From positions 248,001 through 312,000 of the forward strand of contig NZ_JAQAGY010000006.1 of the NCBI RefSeq assembly GCF_027533645.1: a stretch of DNA of 64,000 nucleotides, given 5' to 3'. A program made the translations under genes and the position numbers. Position 1 is the first letter of the stretch. Every line of letters starts with the position of its first letter. Below are positions 25,788 to 34,487 of this stretch, in pieces. The DNA is from Paenibacillus caseinilyticus (GTDB lineage Bacteria > Bacillota > Bacilli > Paenibacillales > NBRC-103111). The notes beneath the pieces were generated by a model. The model made no database searches, was not told the DNA's origin, and saw only the letters and a program-made list of their open reading frames with translations.

Positions 25788-26972
25788 ATGACCCCACAGC
25801 GACGAGGAACGCCCGATTTTTTCCTGCTGTTCTTGACGTTCTCCTTGGTCTGCTTCGGTCTGGCGTTTGTATTCAGTGCGGGAATGGCCTTCCGTAATAA
25901 CAACCCGTGGTATTTGGTGATCCGGCAAGCGATGTCCGTGGGTCTTGGCACGATCGCTATGTTTTTTTGCATGAATATAGACTACCGCAAGTTCAAGAAG
26001 TGGCTTCTGCCCTTCTTTGTCGTGGTAGTCGTTCTGCTCTTGCTGGTAGCCCTGATTGGGGCAGGCGAGGAGAAGGGCGCGAAGAGCTGGCTGCGGGTTG
26101 CGGGGCTCTCTCTGCAGCCGACGGAATTCGCCAAGCTTGCCGTTATTATCTATCTGGCTTCCATCATTACCAAGAAGGGCGAGAAATTTCAGGAATTTAA
26201 GAGGGGGCTGACTCCGCCCCTGCTCGTCGTGGGCTTCGTCTGTATGCTGATTATGATGCAGCCCGATTTCGGTTCGACCGTCATTTTGCTTCTGGTCTCT
26301 GCCCTGATGATTATTGTCGGCGGGGCGAACACCAAGCACATTCTGTACCTTGGCGGTGCCGGCCTGGGATTCGCCGCCATGGTCGGCGGGTTTTATTTCC
26401 TGACATCGGATTCGGGCAATTACCGGGTCGCACGAATTACCGCATACCTCGACCCATTCTCCGATGCGCAGAATGCGGGACTCCAGCTTGTTCAGTCCCT
26501 GTATGCCTTCGGGCACGGAGGATGGACAGGCGCCGGCTTCGGACAGAGCATCCAGAAGCTGCACTATCTGCCCGAAGCGCATAACGACTTTATCTTCCCG
26601 ATTATCGGCGAGGAGCTCGGCTTTATCGGCGCCACCTTATTCCTGCTCGTCTATCTCACCTTCCTGCTGCGCGGCCTGGTCGTTGCCCTCCGCTGCCAGG
26701 ATCCGTTCGGAACCTTGGTAGGCGTCGGCATCGTAAGCTTGATGGGCATCCAGGCGTTCATCAATCTCGGCGGCGTTACGAACACCATTCCGATGACAGG
26801 GGTGACCCTGCCTCTGATCAGCTATGGAGGCACCTCAATGCTGACTACGCTGATCGGTATCGGGATTCTCCTCAGCATCTCCAGAGAATATAACAAACCG
26901 GATCAGGAAGTGCGCAAGTCCACGGGCGTGACACAGCGGAGCGCTGCAGGGTACTTTACCCGCGGCAGCTGA
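25788..26972 (+). CDS. ftsW: SEDS-family peptidoglycan polymerase, FtsW-like
   Basis: Membrane protein of 394 residues with about ten transmembrane segments, a glycosyltransferase that polymerises lipid II for septal or sporulation wall. SEDS motifs are present: SWLRVAGLSLQPTEFAKL near residue 105, the PEAHNDFIFPIIGEELGF motif with the conserved Asp near 265, and PLISYGGTSML near the end. FtsW, SpoVE and RodA are hard to separate by sequence alone; FtsW is the best guess. GGGG lies 8 nt before ATG. It is followed by a strong terminator. Confidence 0.88.
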   Translation: MTPQRRGTPDFFLLFLTFSLVCFGLAFVFSAGMAFRNNNPWYLVIRQAMSVGLGTIAMFFCMNIDYRKFKKWLLPFFVVVVVLLLLVALIGAGEEKGAKSWLRVAGLSLQPTEFAKLAVIIYLASIITKKGEKFQEFKRGLTPPLLVVGFVCMLIMMQPDFGSTVILLLVSALMIIVGGANTKHILYLGGAGLGFAAMVGGFYFLTSDSGNYRVARITAYLDPFSDAQNAGLQLVQSLYAFGHGGWTGAGFGQSIQKLHYLPEAHNDFIFPIIGEELGFIGATLFLLVYLTFLLRGLVVALRCQDPFGTLVGVGIVSLMGIQAFINLGGVTNTIPMTGVTLPLISYGGTSMLTTLIGIGILLSISREYNKPDQEVRKSTGVTQRSAAGYFTRGS

Positions 26973-26994
26973 TCCCAAGGCATTACACCCCAAT

Positions 26995-27025
26995 AAAAAA
27001 GAGAGCCTGTCCGGCTCTCTTTTTT
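26995..27025. terminator. Terminator after ftsW
   Basis: Six A, GAGAGCC, 5-nt loop, GGCTCTC, six T (26995-27025). It works on both strands. Confidence 0.9.
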
Positions 27026-27131
27026 AATATATAAGAATTTATATCTCGCCAGGGCTCGATTCTGTCATCTTATATATCTCATAAACGCGCAAGGTCCTGA
27101 AAGGACGGCGAAGCCGTTTATCTTGTGTATG

Positions 27132-27524
27132 CTATTTCACCCGGTGAAGCGGGTCCTCCACCTGTACAGGCGTCTCCTCGTCACGGAAGGCGACACCCTC
27201 TACCTTCACGTTCACTTCCACGACGGACAACCCCGTCATGTTCTCCACCGCTTCCCGAACGTTCTCCTGAAGGTCTCGGCATACCTCTTGAATCTTGCTG
27301 CCGTACGAGACGATCACCCGCAGATCGATGGCCGCTTCGACTTGACCGACCTCCACCGACACACCGCGCTGTGCATTCTTGCCGCTCAGCCGCTTCGCCA
27401 GGCCTTCCGATATGCCTCCCGACATGGCAGCTATCCCCGGCGTCTCCAGTGCAGCCAGGCCTGCAATGGTCGCAACGACATCATCCGAAATACGGATCAG
27501 ACCAGTTTGTAATTCTTCGCTCAA
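27132..27524 (-). CDS. Asp23/Gls24-family protein
   Basis: 130-residue envelope-stress-family protein related to YloU/YqhY. Typical features are MSEELQTGLIRISDDVVATIAG, GIAAMSGG and RVIVSYGSKIQEV. Members often influence cell envelope or fatty acid metabolism; this one has no adjacent partner. TTG at 27524 is chosen because AAGGAG lies 8 nt upstream; GTG at 27533 overlaps that site. It shows no membrane segment. Confidence 0.87.
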   Translation of the reverse strand: MSEELQTGLIRISDDVVATIAGLAALETPGIAAMSGGISEGLAKRLSGKNAQRGVSVEVGQVEAAIDLRVIVSYGSKIQEVCRDLQENVREAVENMTGLSVVEVNVKVEGVAFRDEETPVQVEDPLHRVK

Positions 27525-27611
27525 GAGGATCACTCCTTCAAGGATTATAGCTCTATTGTAATAAGAAGAGTCTCCGAAAGCAAATGTACCTGCGCTTCCC
27601 GCAGCGCCCTT

Positions 27612-28211
27612 CTACGCTTCCCTTTGGGTATAGGTATTCAGTAGATAGCGAAGCTGCTGCGTAACAAAATGAACATGGATACTGTCCCGGCTCAATCGGC
27701 TTGCCATCACACTGCCTTCCAGGGAAGAAACAATAAAGGACGACATCGATTCGATATCCAGACCGGCCCGGAGCTCTCCATCAGACACACCTTGCTTTAA
27801 AATCCCTTGGATCAGGGACAGCATCTCCTCATACGCCGCCAACGCTTTCTCCCGCAGATCAGGGAACGTATCATCGCATTCCACAGCCGTATTCAGCAAA
27901 GGGCAGCCACCTTTGATCGGAGGATGGTTAACCGGGTCAATATGGACATGGCATACAGCTATTATTTTATCTATGGCGGAATCCGCATGCGTTAGGGCTG
28001 CCGACACTTGTGCCATCAGAACTTGTCCCGCATAGTCGAATGCTTCCAAGGCGATCTCGTCTTTGCCCGCGAATCTTCGATAAATCCCTCCCTTTGTTAA
28101 GCCTGTAGTGTCCATGATGTCCTGGATCGAAGACCCGGCATACCCCTTTTGATTAAATAATTCCGCGGATTTACTAATGATATGTTGACGTGTCTTATCT
28201 TCTTTGCGCAT
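27612..28211 (-). CDS. TetR-family transcriptional regulator
   Basis: 199 residues. The N-terminal TetR helix-turn-helix (RQHIISKSAELFNQKGYAGS, then TGLTKGGIYRRFAGKDEI) is followed by a ligand-binding domain. ATG at 28211 follows GGAGG at 8 nt; longer frames upstream run through the operator. It is divergent from a metallo-beta-lactamase-fold hydrolase, with a 29-bp perfect palindrome between them, the likely operator. It probably represses the hydrolase; the inducer is unknown. Confidence 0.9.
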   Translation of the reverse strand: MRKEDKTRQHIISKSAELFNQKGYAGSSIQDIMDTTGLTKGGIYRRFAGKDEIALEAFDYAGQVLMAQVSAALTHADSAIDKIIAVCHVHIDPVNHPPIKGGCPLLNTAVECDDTFPDLREKALAAYEEMLSLIQGILKQGVSDGELRAGLDIESMSSFIVSSLEGSVMASRLSRDSIHVHFVTQQLRYLLNTYTQREA

Positions 28212-28265
28212 GCTCGCATCCTCCACGTTTTCCATTCGCCTATGAGATATATTGTAACATTTCTC

Positions 28266-28294
28266 TTGCGCCCAATGACATAGTAGAGTAACAT
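28266..28294 (+). promoter_or_regulatory. Promoter of the metallo-hydrolase gene
   Basis: -35 TTGCGC (28266-28271), a 17-nt spacer and -10 TAACAT (28289-28294). The start point would fall inside the adjacent palindrome. Confidence 0.6.
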
Positions 28295-28296
28295 AA

Positions 28297-28325
28297 AAAC
28301 CGAACCGAACGGTTCGGTTCGGTTT
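28297..28325. promoter_or_regulatory. 29-bp palindromic operator, TetR-family target
   Basis: Two perfect 14-bp arms (AAACCGAACCGAAC and its complement) around one central G. The arms contain CCGAA repeated with period 5. It lies between TetR and the hydrolase gene, just downstream of the hydrolase -10. Confidence 0.85.
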
Positions 28326-28358
28326 CTTCAGTTTTCCCGCCAGAGAGGAGAAAATATC

Positions 28359-29084
28359 ATGCGTACAGTAAAAATGATCCGCATCCCCATCCTCCCCATG
28401 CACATGGTAAACGCCCACTTGCTTGTAGGTCCTGACGGATGCATTCTTGTGGATGCGGGATTGCCGGGGTCCGAACATAAAATTGAAAGAGCCTTAGCCA
28501 AGGAAAGACTCACCTTCAAAGATATCAAACTCATTGTCGTGACCCATGCACATGTCGATCATGCAGGGAGTGCAGCCATTCTTCGCGAGCGATCGGGAGC
28601 TCCGATTTTGGCTCACGAAGGGGACTCCAAGCATTTCGGACGGGAGACTCCCATGACGTTTTGCCCCACCGGCTGGTTCGGCCGTTTATTTATCAGAACC
28701 CCCTTAATGTTCGAGCCGTATATCGCGTTCGAACCGGACATTCTGCTTACGAAGCATGGGGATATTGATTTGGGCCGATATGGTATACCGGGAACGGTGA
28801 GACACACACCTGGGCACACCGCCGGCTCCCTCTCTTTAGAGCTTGCTTCGAACGAGGCTTTGGTCGGTGACCTGCTCGCCTCCGGCATTTTGCTCGGCGG
28901 CATCGTAAGAACCAAGCACGCCATACGTCCCCCCTTCGAAGACGATCCGCACTCCGTTGCCCGTGAATTGAACCGCATGCTTGATTCGGGAATCGAAACA
29001 TTCCATATGGGTCATGGCGGACCCTTGAAAGCGCCCGAGGTCAAAAGCCACGCCCGGTCTCTTCTAAGGCTGCCCGGGCAATGA
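28359..29084 (+). CDS. Metallo-beta-lactamase-fold hydrolase
   Basis: 241-residue MBL-fold hydrolase with the metal-binding HAHVDHAG motif (about residue 70), a later TPGHTAGS and GHGGP near the end. These bind two metals and hydrolyse esters, lactones or thioesters; the substrate is unknown. GAGGAG lies 8 nt before ATG. It is divergent from a TetR regulator that probably controls it. No signal peptide, so cytoplasmic. Confidence 0.9.
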   Translation: MRTVKMIRIPILPMHMVNAHLLVGPDGCILVDAGLPGSEHKIERALAKERLTFKDIKLIVVTHAHVDHAGSAAILRERSGAPILAHEGDSKHFGRETPMTFCPTGWFGRLFIRTPLMFEPYIAFEPDILLTKHGDIDLGRYGIPGTVRHTPGHTAGSLSLELASNEALVGDLLASGILLGGIVRTKHAIRPPFEDDPHSVARELNRMLDSGIETFHMGHGGPLKAPEVKSHARSLLRLPGQ

Positions 29085-29161
29085 AGGCCAACGCTGCACA
29101 GTGCGGTTCCGGTAAACCTGTATTCCCTCGGATCCATTGGATATGCGCCCATGCCTGTGGA

Positions 29162-29193
29162 GAAGGGGCTGCCAATGCGGCAGTCCCTTCTTT
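29162..29193 (+). terminator. Terminator after the metallo-hydrolase gene
   Basis: GAAGGGGCTGCC (29162-29173) pairs with GGCAGTCCCTTC (29179-29190) with one mismatch, followed by TTTA. Confidence 0.65.
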
Positions 29194-29327
29194 ATGCCCT
29201 TCTAACGAATTCCCGTATAAAACTTCCTTCCTTAATTTACAACCTGGCCAAATCTGGGTATATTATTATAGGCCTGCGTGCTTCTCTTGCGGGAAAATCT
29301 TTACTTACATAAGATAGGGGGGAAAAT

Positions 29328-30380
29328 ATGAAACGCTACGGATTTACGATAGGTCTGGTTTTGAGCTTCCTCCTCAGTGCGGCGGCCCATTACATAGGCG
29401 AACCTACCTTCAGTCCTACGGTTCAGTTCTTCATCTCGGCGATCGCCGTCATCTTCGTCGCCGGCTTTCTCGGCAAAGCGACGGAGAGCGTGGCCCACTA
29501 TGCCGGAGAGCGGCTCGGCGGCTTCCTCAATGCGACATTCGGGAATGCGGCAGAACTGATCATTGCCATATTCCTGGTCAAGAACGGCGCCTTCGAGGTG
29601 GTCAAAGCCAGCATCACCGGCTCGATCATCGGGAACATGCTGCTTGTGCTCGGACTCAGCGTCTTCCTTGGCGGCCTGAAGTTCAAGGAGCAATCCTTCA
29701 ACATCAAGCTCGCCGGACACAATGCTTCCCTGATGCTGCTTGCCGTCATTGCGCTGTTCGTCCCGGCGGCTTTCACGAAGAGTCTGACGACGTACGAGAA
29801 CCAGGAGCTGAGCGTCGTCGTCTCGGGCATTTTGATTGTGGCGTACCTGCTCTGGCTCTACTTCTCGATGGTTACCCACAAGAACGAACTCTCAGACGAA
29901 GTTGTCGAACACGGGGAACCGGCTTGGTCGAAAGGCTTGTCGGTGGCATTCCTCATGCTGGCCACGGTCATGGTCGCCTTCGAGAGCGAATGGCTCGTGA
30001 GCACGCTCGAGCAGTTCAGCCACCAGTTCGGCCTCTCCGAATTGTTCGTCGGCGCCTTCCTGATCGCCATTGTTGGGAATGCGGCTGAACACAGTGCAGC
30101 AGTCATCATGGCCCGCAAAAACAAAATGGGCGCTGCCATCGAGATCGCCATCGGCAGTTCGCTGCAGATCGCTTTGTTCGTGGCACCGCTGCTCGTACTC
30201 TTGTCCCTGTTCTTTGGCAATCCGATGGACCTCGTGTTCAGCACCTATGAGCTTGTGGCGATAGGGGTAGCAGCTTTTATTGCCTCTTCGATTTCCCGTG
30301 ACGGGAACACCAACTGGTTTGAAGGTGTGCTGCTCCTCGTCGTGTATCTTATTATCGGGATTGCCTTCTATCTCGTCTAA
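29328..30380 (+). CDS. Ca2+/H+ antiporter (CaCA superfamily)
   Basis: 350-residue inner-membrane protein with two homologous repeats of about five helices each, carrying the exchanger signature GNAAEL (about residue 72) and GNAAEH (about residue 246) with the conserved acidic residue. It resembles YfkE/ChaA. It exports Ca2+ in exchange for protons. ATG follows GGGGGGAA. It is monocistronic and convergent with ylaN. Confidence 0.93.
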   Translation: MKRYGFTIGLVLSFLLSAAAHYIGEPTFSPTVQFFISAIAVIFVAGFLGKATESVAHYAGERLGGFLNATFGNAAELIIAIFLVKNGAFEVVKASITGSIIGNMLLVLGLSVFLGGLKFKEQSFNIKLAGHNASLMLLAVIALFVPAAFTKSLTTYENQELSVVVSGILIVAYLLWLYFSMVTHKNELSDEVVEHGEPAWSKGLSVAFLMLATVMVAFESEWLVSTLEQFSHQFGLSELFVGAFLIAIVGNAAEHSAAVIMARKNKMGAAIEIAIGSSLQIALFVAPLLVLLSLFFGNPMDLVFSTYELVAIGVAAFIASSISRDGNTNWFEGVLLLVVYLIIGIAFYLV

Positions 30381-30393
30381 CAGGAGCGCCAAC

Positions 30394-30424
30394 AAAAAAG
30401 AGTAACCCGCATGGGTTACTCTTT
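30394..30424. terminator. Bidirectional terminator between the antiporter and ylaN
   Basis: 10-bp stem AGAGTAACCC/GGGTTACTCT (30399-30408, 30413-30422) flanked by A- and T-runs. The ylaN stop codon lies inside the 3' arm. Confidence 0.85.
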
Positions 30425-30703
30425 ATTTTGGCTCATGGCTTCATACAGCTCTGCCAAATTACGCTCCAGCTTCACGAGAATCTGTTTGCCGGCGGCTTCC
30501 TGGACGAGCTCCGCGCGGATGGCAAAATCGATCTCCCTCGACAGGCCGTAAATCTGCGTATCCAACACCTCTTCATACAGAGGACATTTGCGCGTTGTTA
30601 AGTTTTCCATCTGCACTTCGATCAGCTTCTCGATCTTGTCCGCATCTTCCTGAAGCAGCTGCAGCGCTTTCTGCGACAAGCTGAGCAGCACATCTGACGA
30701 CAT
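30416..30703 (-). CDS. ylaN: YlaN family protein
   Basis: 95-residue UPF0358 protein matching YlaN: QMENLTTRKCPLYEEVLDTQ and YGLSREIDFAIRAELV. YlaN is required for growth in some Firmicutes and has been linked to iron homeostasis through Fur. ATG follows a run of G (GGGGGG) at 8 nt. It is convergent with the antiporter; its stop codon lies in the shared terminator stem. The upstream promoter is at 30817-30845. Confidence 0.92.
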   Translation of the reverse strand: MSSDVLLSLSQKALQLLQEDADKIEKLIEVQMENLTTRKCPLYEEVLDTQIYGLSREIDFAIRAELVQEAAGKQILVKLERNLAELYEAMSQNKE

Positions 30704-31124
30704 GATGCTTCCCCCCTGTATACTCCCTGAAGCGAAACCCGGCAGCGTTCCGGATCGTTCCGCCCTCCGGTTCTCCCGAAATCCGTGGATGCCTGCATTC
30801 ACGCTCCATATCTCTAATTCTAGTCGAAACCCTGCGATTACACAAGTCGTCTTGCAAAGATTACGCCAGGCTTCTTTCCTTGCGCCTACTCTATTGGAAG
30901 CGGGCCAGGGAGAGGCGGTTCTTGCCCCCGTCCCTACCTTACATTGCCTTACCTTACCTAGCCTTATACCCAGCCTATTCTCGCGCCCTGCAGGGTTGTG
31001 GCTTTCAGGAGCTGTGAAGGCAGGCTGAACGACTTCGGCGTCCTTCTGAAGGACGGACACGTTGATGAGACAGCAGAGATGACAAGAAGGAGCGCTGCGA
31101 GTTAACCCTAGCAGTAACGTCAAA
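30704..31124. other. Intergenic region upstream of ylaN
   Basis: It holds the ylaN promoter (listed separately) and, on the minus strand near 30930-30965, a cluster of TAAGG pentamers. No convincing gene: longer open frames have no ribosome binding site and no recognisable product. Confidence 0.5.
30817..30845 (-). promoter_or_regulatory. Sigma-A-like promoter of ylaN
   Basis: -35 TTGTGT (30845-30840), a 17-nt spacer and -10 TAGAAT (30822-30817). The start codon is more than 100 nt downstream. Confidence 0.6.
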
Positions 31125-31156
31125 GAAGACACTTCCGCTTAAGCGGAGGTGTCTTC
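31125..31156. terminator. Terminator of the HPr-like gene
   Basis: 14-bp stem GAAGACACTTCCGC/GCGGAGGTGTCTTC with TTAA loop (31125-31138, 31143-31156). On the minus strand it is followed by TTTG, so the U-run is short. Confidence 0.7.
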
Positions 31157-31185
31157 TCTATGTACGCTGCAAGTACTCGCAGTCA

Positions 31186-31434
31186 CTAGTCTTGGATGCT
31201 GTTGATCGTCAGACTGTGCTTCTTGAATACTTCGGCCATGGCTTCCTTGGCTTCTTCGGCATCCGGGCCATGAACATGCAGATCGTAATTGCTCGTAGTC
31301 AGGAGGGTCGTGAACAAACCGAGGATGCTCTTCACGTCGATATACTTGTTATCGTACTGAAGAACGATAGACGATCTGAATTTATTGGCGGTTTGTGAGA
31401 TTTCCACAATCGCTGCATTGTTGGCGTTTGGCAT
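31186..31434 (-). CDS. HPr-like protein lacking the phosphorylatable His
   Basis: 82 residues aligning with HPr/Crh from about HPr position 15: QTANKFRSS and VKSILGL fit HPr QTASKYDAD and LKSIMG. The Ser-46 equivalent is present (Ser36). At the His-15 position the residue is Asn, and Arg-17 and Pro-18 are Ala; the first beta-strand is missing. So it cannot act as a PTS phosphocarrier but could, like Crh, be phosphorylated on Ser and work with CcpA. GGAGGG lies 7 nt before ATG. It stands alone with its own promoter. Confidence 0.82.
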   Translation of the reverse strand: MPNANNAAIVEISQTANKFRSSIVLQYDNKYIDVKSILGLFTTLLTTSNYDLHVHGPDAEEAKEAMAEVFKKHSLTINSIQD

Positions 31435-31570
31435 ACAAATCCCTCCAGGCGTCGGTTGAAATAATCGGCTGCGTCCCCTAAGGACGATGCTAGATTCATA
31501 GCGGGCTGCGCGCCTCTCTCCTTACGGAATTCGGGCGTTAGTGCATCCCAATAAAATCGCTTTCTTCCCT

Positions 31571-31599
31571 ATGATACCTTGGAAAAGGTTAACATGCAA
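31571..31599 (-). promoter_or_regulatory. Sigma-A-like promoter of the HPr-like gene
   Basis: -35 TTGCAT (31599-31594), a 17-nt spacer and -10 TATCAT (31576-31571). It lies between the M29 peptidase stop and the HPr-like gene. Confidence 0.65.
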
Positions 31600-31633
31600 G
31601 GGTAAAATTCATGCCGCAGGGGCATCCGGCCCG

Positions 31634-32752
31634 CTATTTGAGATGCTCGGGATTCAGCCCCTCAAGTTCCGGGATGACGAATCTACCGTCCTTGCGGATC
31701 AGCACGTCGTCGAAGTAGACTTCCCCCCCGCCGAAATCCGGGCGCTGAATCAGGACCAGGTCCCAGTGTACCGAGGAACGGTTGCCGTTATCTGCCTGCT
31801 CGTAAGCCTGGCCGGGTGTAAAATGCAGGCTGCCGTCGATCTTCTCGTCGAACAGCGTATCCTTCATCGGATGAAGAATATGCGGGTTGAAGCCGAGCGA
31901 GAACTCCCCGATATATCTGGCACCCTCATCGGTATCGAGGATCTGGTTCAGCCTCCGGGTATCGTTGGCCGACGCTTCCACGATGCGTCCGTTCTCGAAG
32001 CGGAAGGTGACATTCTCGAACGTTACGCCTCCGCTAACGGACGGCGTATTGTAAGCAATCGTGCCGTTGACCGAGTCGCGGACCGGGGCGGAATACACCT
32101 CCCCATCGGGAATATTGCGCTTTCCGCAGCATTTGACGGAGCCGATCCCCTTGATGGAGAACGAGATGTCGGTCGCCCCCGGCCCCACGATCCGCACGCG
32201 GTCCGTCCGGTTCATGAGCTCCTGAAGCGGATCCATGGCCACGGACATCTTGGCGTAATCCAGGTTGCATACGTCGAAGTAGAAGTCCTCGAATTTCGAC
32301 GTACTCATCCCCGCAAGCTGTGCCATCGAAGCGTTCGGATAGCGCAGCACGACCCACCGGGTCCGTTTGACACGCTGCTCCAGATGCACCTGCTTGCTGT
32401 AGATTTGGGAGTAGAGCTTCATCTTATCCTCAGGCACGTCGGACATTTCACTTACATTCTCCCCGGCCCGGACCCCGATATAGCAGTTCATGTCCTTCAT
32501 ACGCAGCAGATCCATCTGCGTCCAATGTTCCACCTGCTCCTGAGATGCCCCCCTCAGGATGGCGGCGCGCACCGAGGGATCGATGAGCTCCACGTACGGT
32601 ACGCCTCCCCGGGCATACACTTCCTCCACCAGACATTTGACCAGCTCCCGCTCGGAGCCGATCATGTCGATGAGCACCTTCTCCCCCCGCTGTACATCCA
32701 GGGAATATCCCACCAAATTTCGTGCCAGCTGCTCGAGTCGCGGATCGCGCAT
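31634..32752 (-). CDS. M29-family aminopeptidase
   Basis: Metallo-aminopeptidase of 372 residues (AmpS/thermophilic aminopeptidase T family). It begins MRDPRLEQLARNLVGYSLDV and keeps the family metal-site pattern with YIGEFSLGFN, SLHFTPGQAYE and SSVHWDLV, in which Glu and His bind the metals. It should remove N-terminal residues from peptides. AAGGAG lies about 10 nt before ATG. A nearby ATG at 32758 is in another frame. It is downstream of the TVP38/DedA-like gene on the same strand, 39 nt away. Confidence 0.9.
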   Translation of the reverse strand: MRDPRLEQLARNLVGYSLDVQRGEKVLIDMIGSERELVKCLVEEVYARGGVPYVELIDPSVRAAILRGASQEQVEHWTQMDLLRMKDMNCYIGVRAGENVSEMSDVPEDKMKLYSQIYSKQVHLEQRVKRTRWVVLRYPNASMAQLAGMSTSKFEDFYFDVCNLDYAKMSVAMDPLQELMNRTDRVRIVGPGATDISFSIKGIGSVKCCGKRNIPDGEVYSAPVRDSVNGTIAYNTPSVSGGVTFENVTFRFENGRIVEASANDTRRLNQILDTDEGARYIGEFSLGFNPHILHPMKDTLFDEKIDGSLHFTPGQAYEQADNGNRSSVHWDLVLIQRPDFGGGEVYFDDVLIRKDGRFVIPELEGLNPEHLK

Positions 32753-32791
32753 TGTTCATCTTCTCCTTTAACCAAGTAGTGTCTGCCCACG

Positions 32792-33376
32792 TTATTCCCC
32801 GCCGTCTTTTGCCCACTTCTTCTTCAAATGATTGCCGATAGCCAGCAGCAAGGCGAAGACGCCGAGAAGGATGAGGAGTCTGCCCTTATACTGTGTAAAA
32901 TGCAGGAGATCATGCCCGATCATGGATTCGAGCAGAATCATCGGTAGCTTGCCGATCAGCGTGCCCAGAATAAAATCCCTCGCCCGCACGTTCATGACGG
33001 CAGCGGCCATATTGATCCCGAAGGACGGCAGCACGGGGGTCACACGGGAAATCGCGATATACAATAGTCCATGCTTCTCCAGCTTCTCGTTGAACCGGCC
33101 GGCAGCCTTGTACTTGGAGAGGCGTGACTGCGCCCACTGCCTTCCGAACCTGCGGGTGCCGAGGAACGCAATGACCGCGCCCAGACAGGCGAAGACATAG
33201 TTAACCAGAAATCCGAGCCAAAAACCGAACAAAAGCACGTTCGCTCCGGCCACCACCACAAACGGTACGAACGGAACGAGGGTTTGCAGCAGTATCAGCA
33301 GAGCCCCGCACGCTTGACCTAACAACCCAAGGGAGTTCAGCGTATCTGACAGATGCTGTATATCCCATTCGCCCAT
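32792..33376 (-). CDS. TVP38/TMEM64 (DedA-like) membrane protein
   Basis: 194 residues with about five hydrophobic segments; the SNARE-associated domain spans most of it (VPFVPFVVVAGANVLLFGFW; RFNEKLEKHGLLYIAISRVTPVLPSFGIN). Family members are proposed lipid scramblases or half-transporters. The FGINMAAAVMNVRARDF stretch is typical. ATG at 33376 follows GGAGGG at 8 nt. Upstream in-frame codons run over a stretch without a ribosome binding site. Possibly co-transcribed with the M29 peptidase. Confidence 0.85.
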   Translation of the reverse strand: MGEWDIQHLSDTLNSLGLLGQACGALLILLQTLVPFVPFVVVAGANVLLFGFWLGFLVNYVFACLGAVIAFLGTRRFGRQWAQSRLSKYKAAGRFNEKLEKHGLLYIAISRVTPVLPSFGINMAAAVMNVRARDFILGTLIGKLPMILLESMIGHDLLHFTQYKGRLLILLGVFALLLAIGNHLKKKWAKDGGE

Positions 33377-33489
33377 GCCCGCATCCCTCCTCTCCCATTC
33401 CTTATTGTACCAAAAACGGACGAGGTTCACGACTCCGGGAACAGATGCGCCGCTCCCTGGGCCCGCCGCCTTTTGTTTGCTTCCTTTAC

Positions 33490-33518
33490 TTGACACGCCC
33501 TGCTCTATCTTATAGAAT
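33490..33518 (+). promoter_or_regulatory. Sigma-A promoter of rpsD
   Basis: Consensus -35 TTGACA (33490-33495), a 17-nt spacer and -10 TAGAAT (33513-33518). Confidence 0.85.
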
Positions 33519-33524
33519 AAGAAG

Positions 33525-33695
33525 TCGAGAATGAGCTCAGATCCGCACTGGCTGCGGACGTGCTTATGGTGGAAGTCGGTGTCACCCTCTATAGGTTTTG
33601 TTGCTGTCGGGACCGCGGCTGGTTTTCCCGTCAGATGCGCAAAATCGGGCACAAGCTTCACCCGAATCCTAACCTTACTTATAAAGGAGCCCACC
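33525..33695 (+). promoter_or_regulatory. Probable ribosomal protein S4 leader
   Basis: About 170 nt of untranslated RNA separate the rpsD promoter from its ribosome binding site. In Firmicutes this position holds an S4-binding leader that lets S4 repress its own translation. Assignment rests on position and length; I did not fold it. Confidence 0.55.
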
Positions 33696-33700
33696 ATACG

Positions 33701-34300
33701 ATGTCACGTTATACAGGTCCTAAATTCAAACTCTCCCGCCGCCTCGGTATTTCCCTGAGCGGTACAGGCAAAGAACTCAAGCGTCCGTTCCCTCCAGGTC
33801 AGCACGGCCCGGGACAACGCAAGAAAATGTCCGGCTATGGCGTTCAACTCCAAGAGAAGCAAAAGCTTCGTCATATGTACGGTTTGAACGAAAAGCAGTT
33901 CCGCAACCTGTTCGACAAGGCTGCGAAAATGCAAGGGATCTCCGGTGAGAACTTCATGTTCCTCCTCGAGAGCCGTCTGGACAACCTCGTATACCGTCTG
34001 GGTCTCTCCAACTCCCGTGCAGGCGCACGTCAGCTGGTTTCCCACGGTCACGTTACCGTTAACGGCAAGAAAGTCGACATCGCGTCCTACCTGGTATCCA
34101 CTGGCGACGTGATTGGTCTTCGCGAGAAGAGCCGCGGCCTGTCCGCAGTGAAAGAAGCTCTTGCGAACCGCAACTACCTGCCGGCTTACCTCGAGTTCAA
34201 CGAAGCTGCAGTAGAAGGCCGTTATGTTCGCCTTCCTGAGCGCTCCGAACTCGCACAAGAGATCGACGAAAAGCAAATCGTCGAGTTCTACAGCCGTTAA
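33701..34300 (+). CDS. rpsD: 30S ribosomal protein S4
   Basis: 199-residue primary 16S rRNA-binding protein. It starts [16 protein letters not shown] and has [17 protein letters not shown], and an S4 domain ([30 protein letters not shown]). No N-terminal Zn-binding Cys cluster, so the Cys-free type. AAAGGAG lies 11 nt before ATG. It has its own promoter, leader and terminator and is convergent with tyrS, as in Bacillus. Confidence 0.98.
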   Translation: MSRYTGPKFKLSRRLGISLSGTGKELKRPFPPGQHGPGQRKKMSGYGVQLQEKQKLRHMYGLNEKQFRNLFDKAAKMQGISGENFMFLLESRLDNLVYRLGLSNSRAGARQLVSHGHVTVNGKKVDIASYLVSTGDVIGLREKSRGLSAVKEALANRNYLPAYLEFNEAAVEGRYVRLPERSELAQEIDEKQIVEFYSR

Positions 34301-34313
34301 TCTCGGCTTACCG

Positions 34314-34352
34314 AAACAAGCTGCCCGCTTCTGCAGGCAGCTTGTTTTTTTG
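34314..34352 (+). terminator. Terminator of rpsD
   Basis: ACAAGCTGCC (34317-34326) pairs with GGCAGCTTGT (34336-34345), followed by TTTTTT. Confidence 0.9.
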
Positions 34353-34394
34353 TGCGCCCAGCAGTCCGAGCGTTCCCTGCTAGACGGACACGCG

Positions 34395-34437
34395 AAGAAA
34401 GCCCGCATCCATCGTGTGCTGCGACGGATGCGGGCTG
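34395..34437 (-). terminator. Terminator of tyrS
   Basis: AGCCCGCATCC (34400-34410) pairs with GGATGCGGGCT (34426-34436). On the minus strand TTTCTTC follows. Confidence 0.8.
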
Positions 34438-34487
34438 TATTATAACTATCATATGAAACAGTGAAGCAGCCTATAGGTATTCTCGAC

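Noticed and set aside
28297..28325. LexA/SOS box, because of CGAAC and GTTCG in the palindrome
   Set aside because: Spacing between the half-sites is 6 bp, not the 4 bp of the Bacillus LexA box, and the symmetry extends over 29 bp beside a TetR gene.
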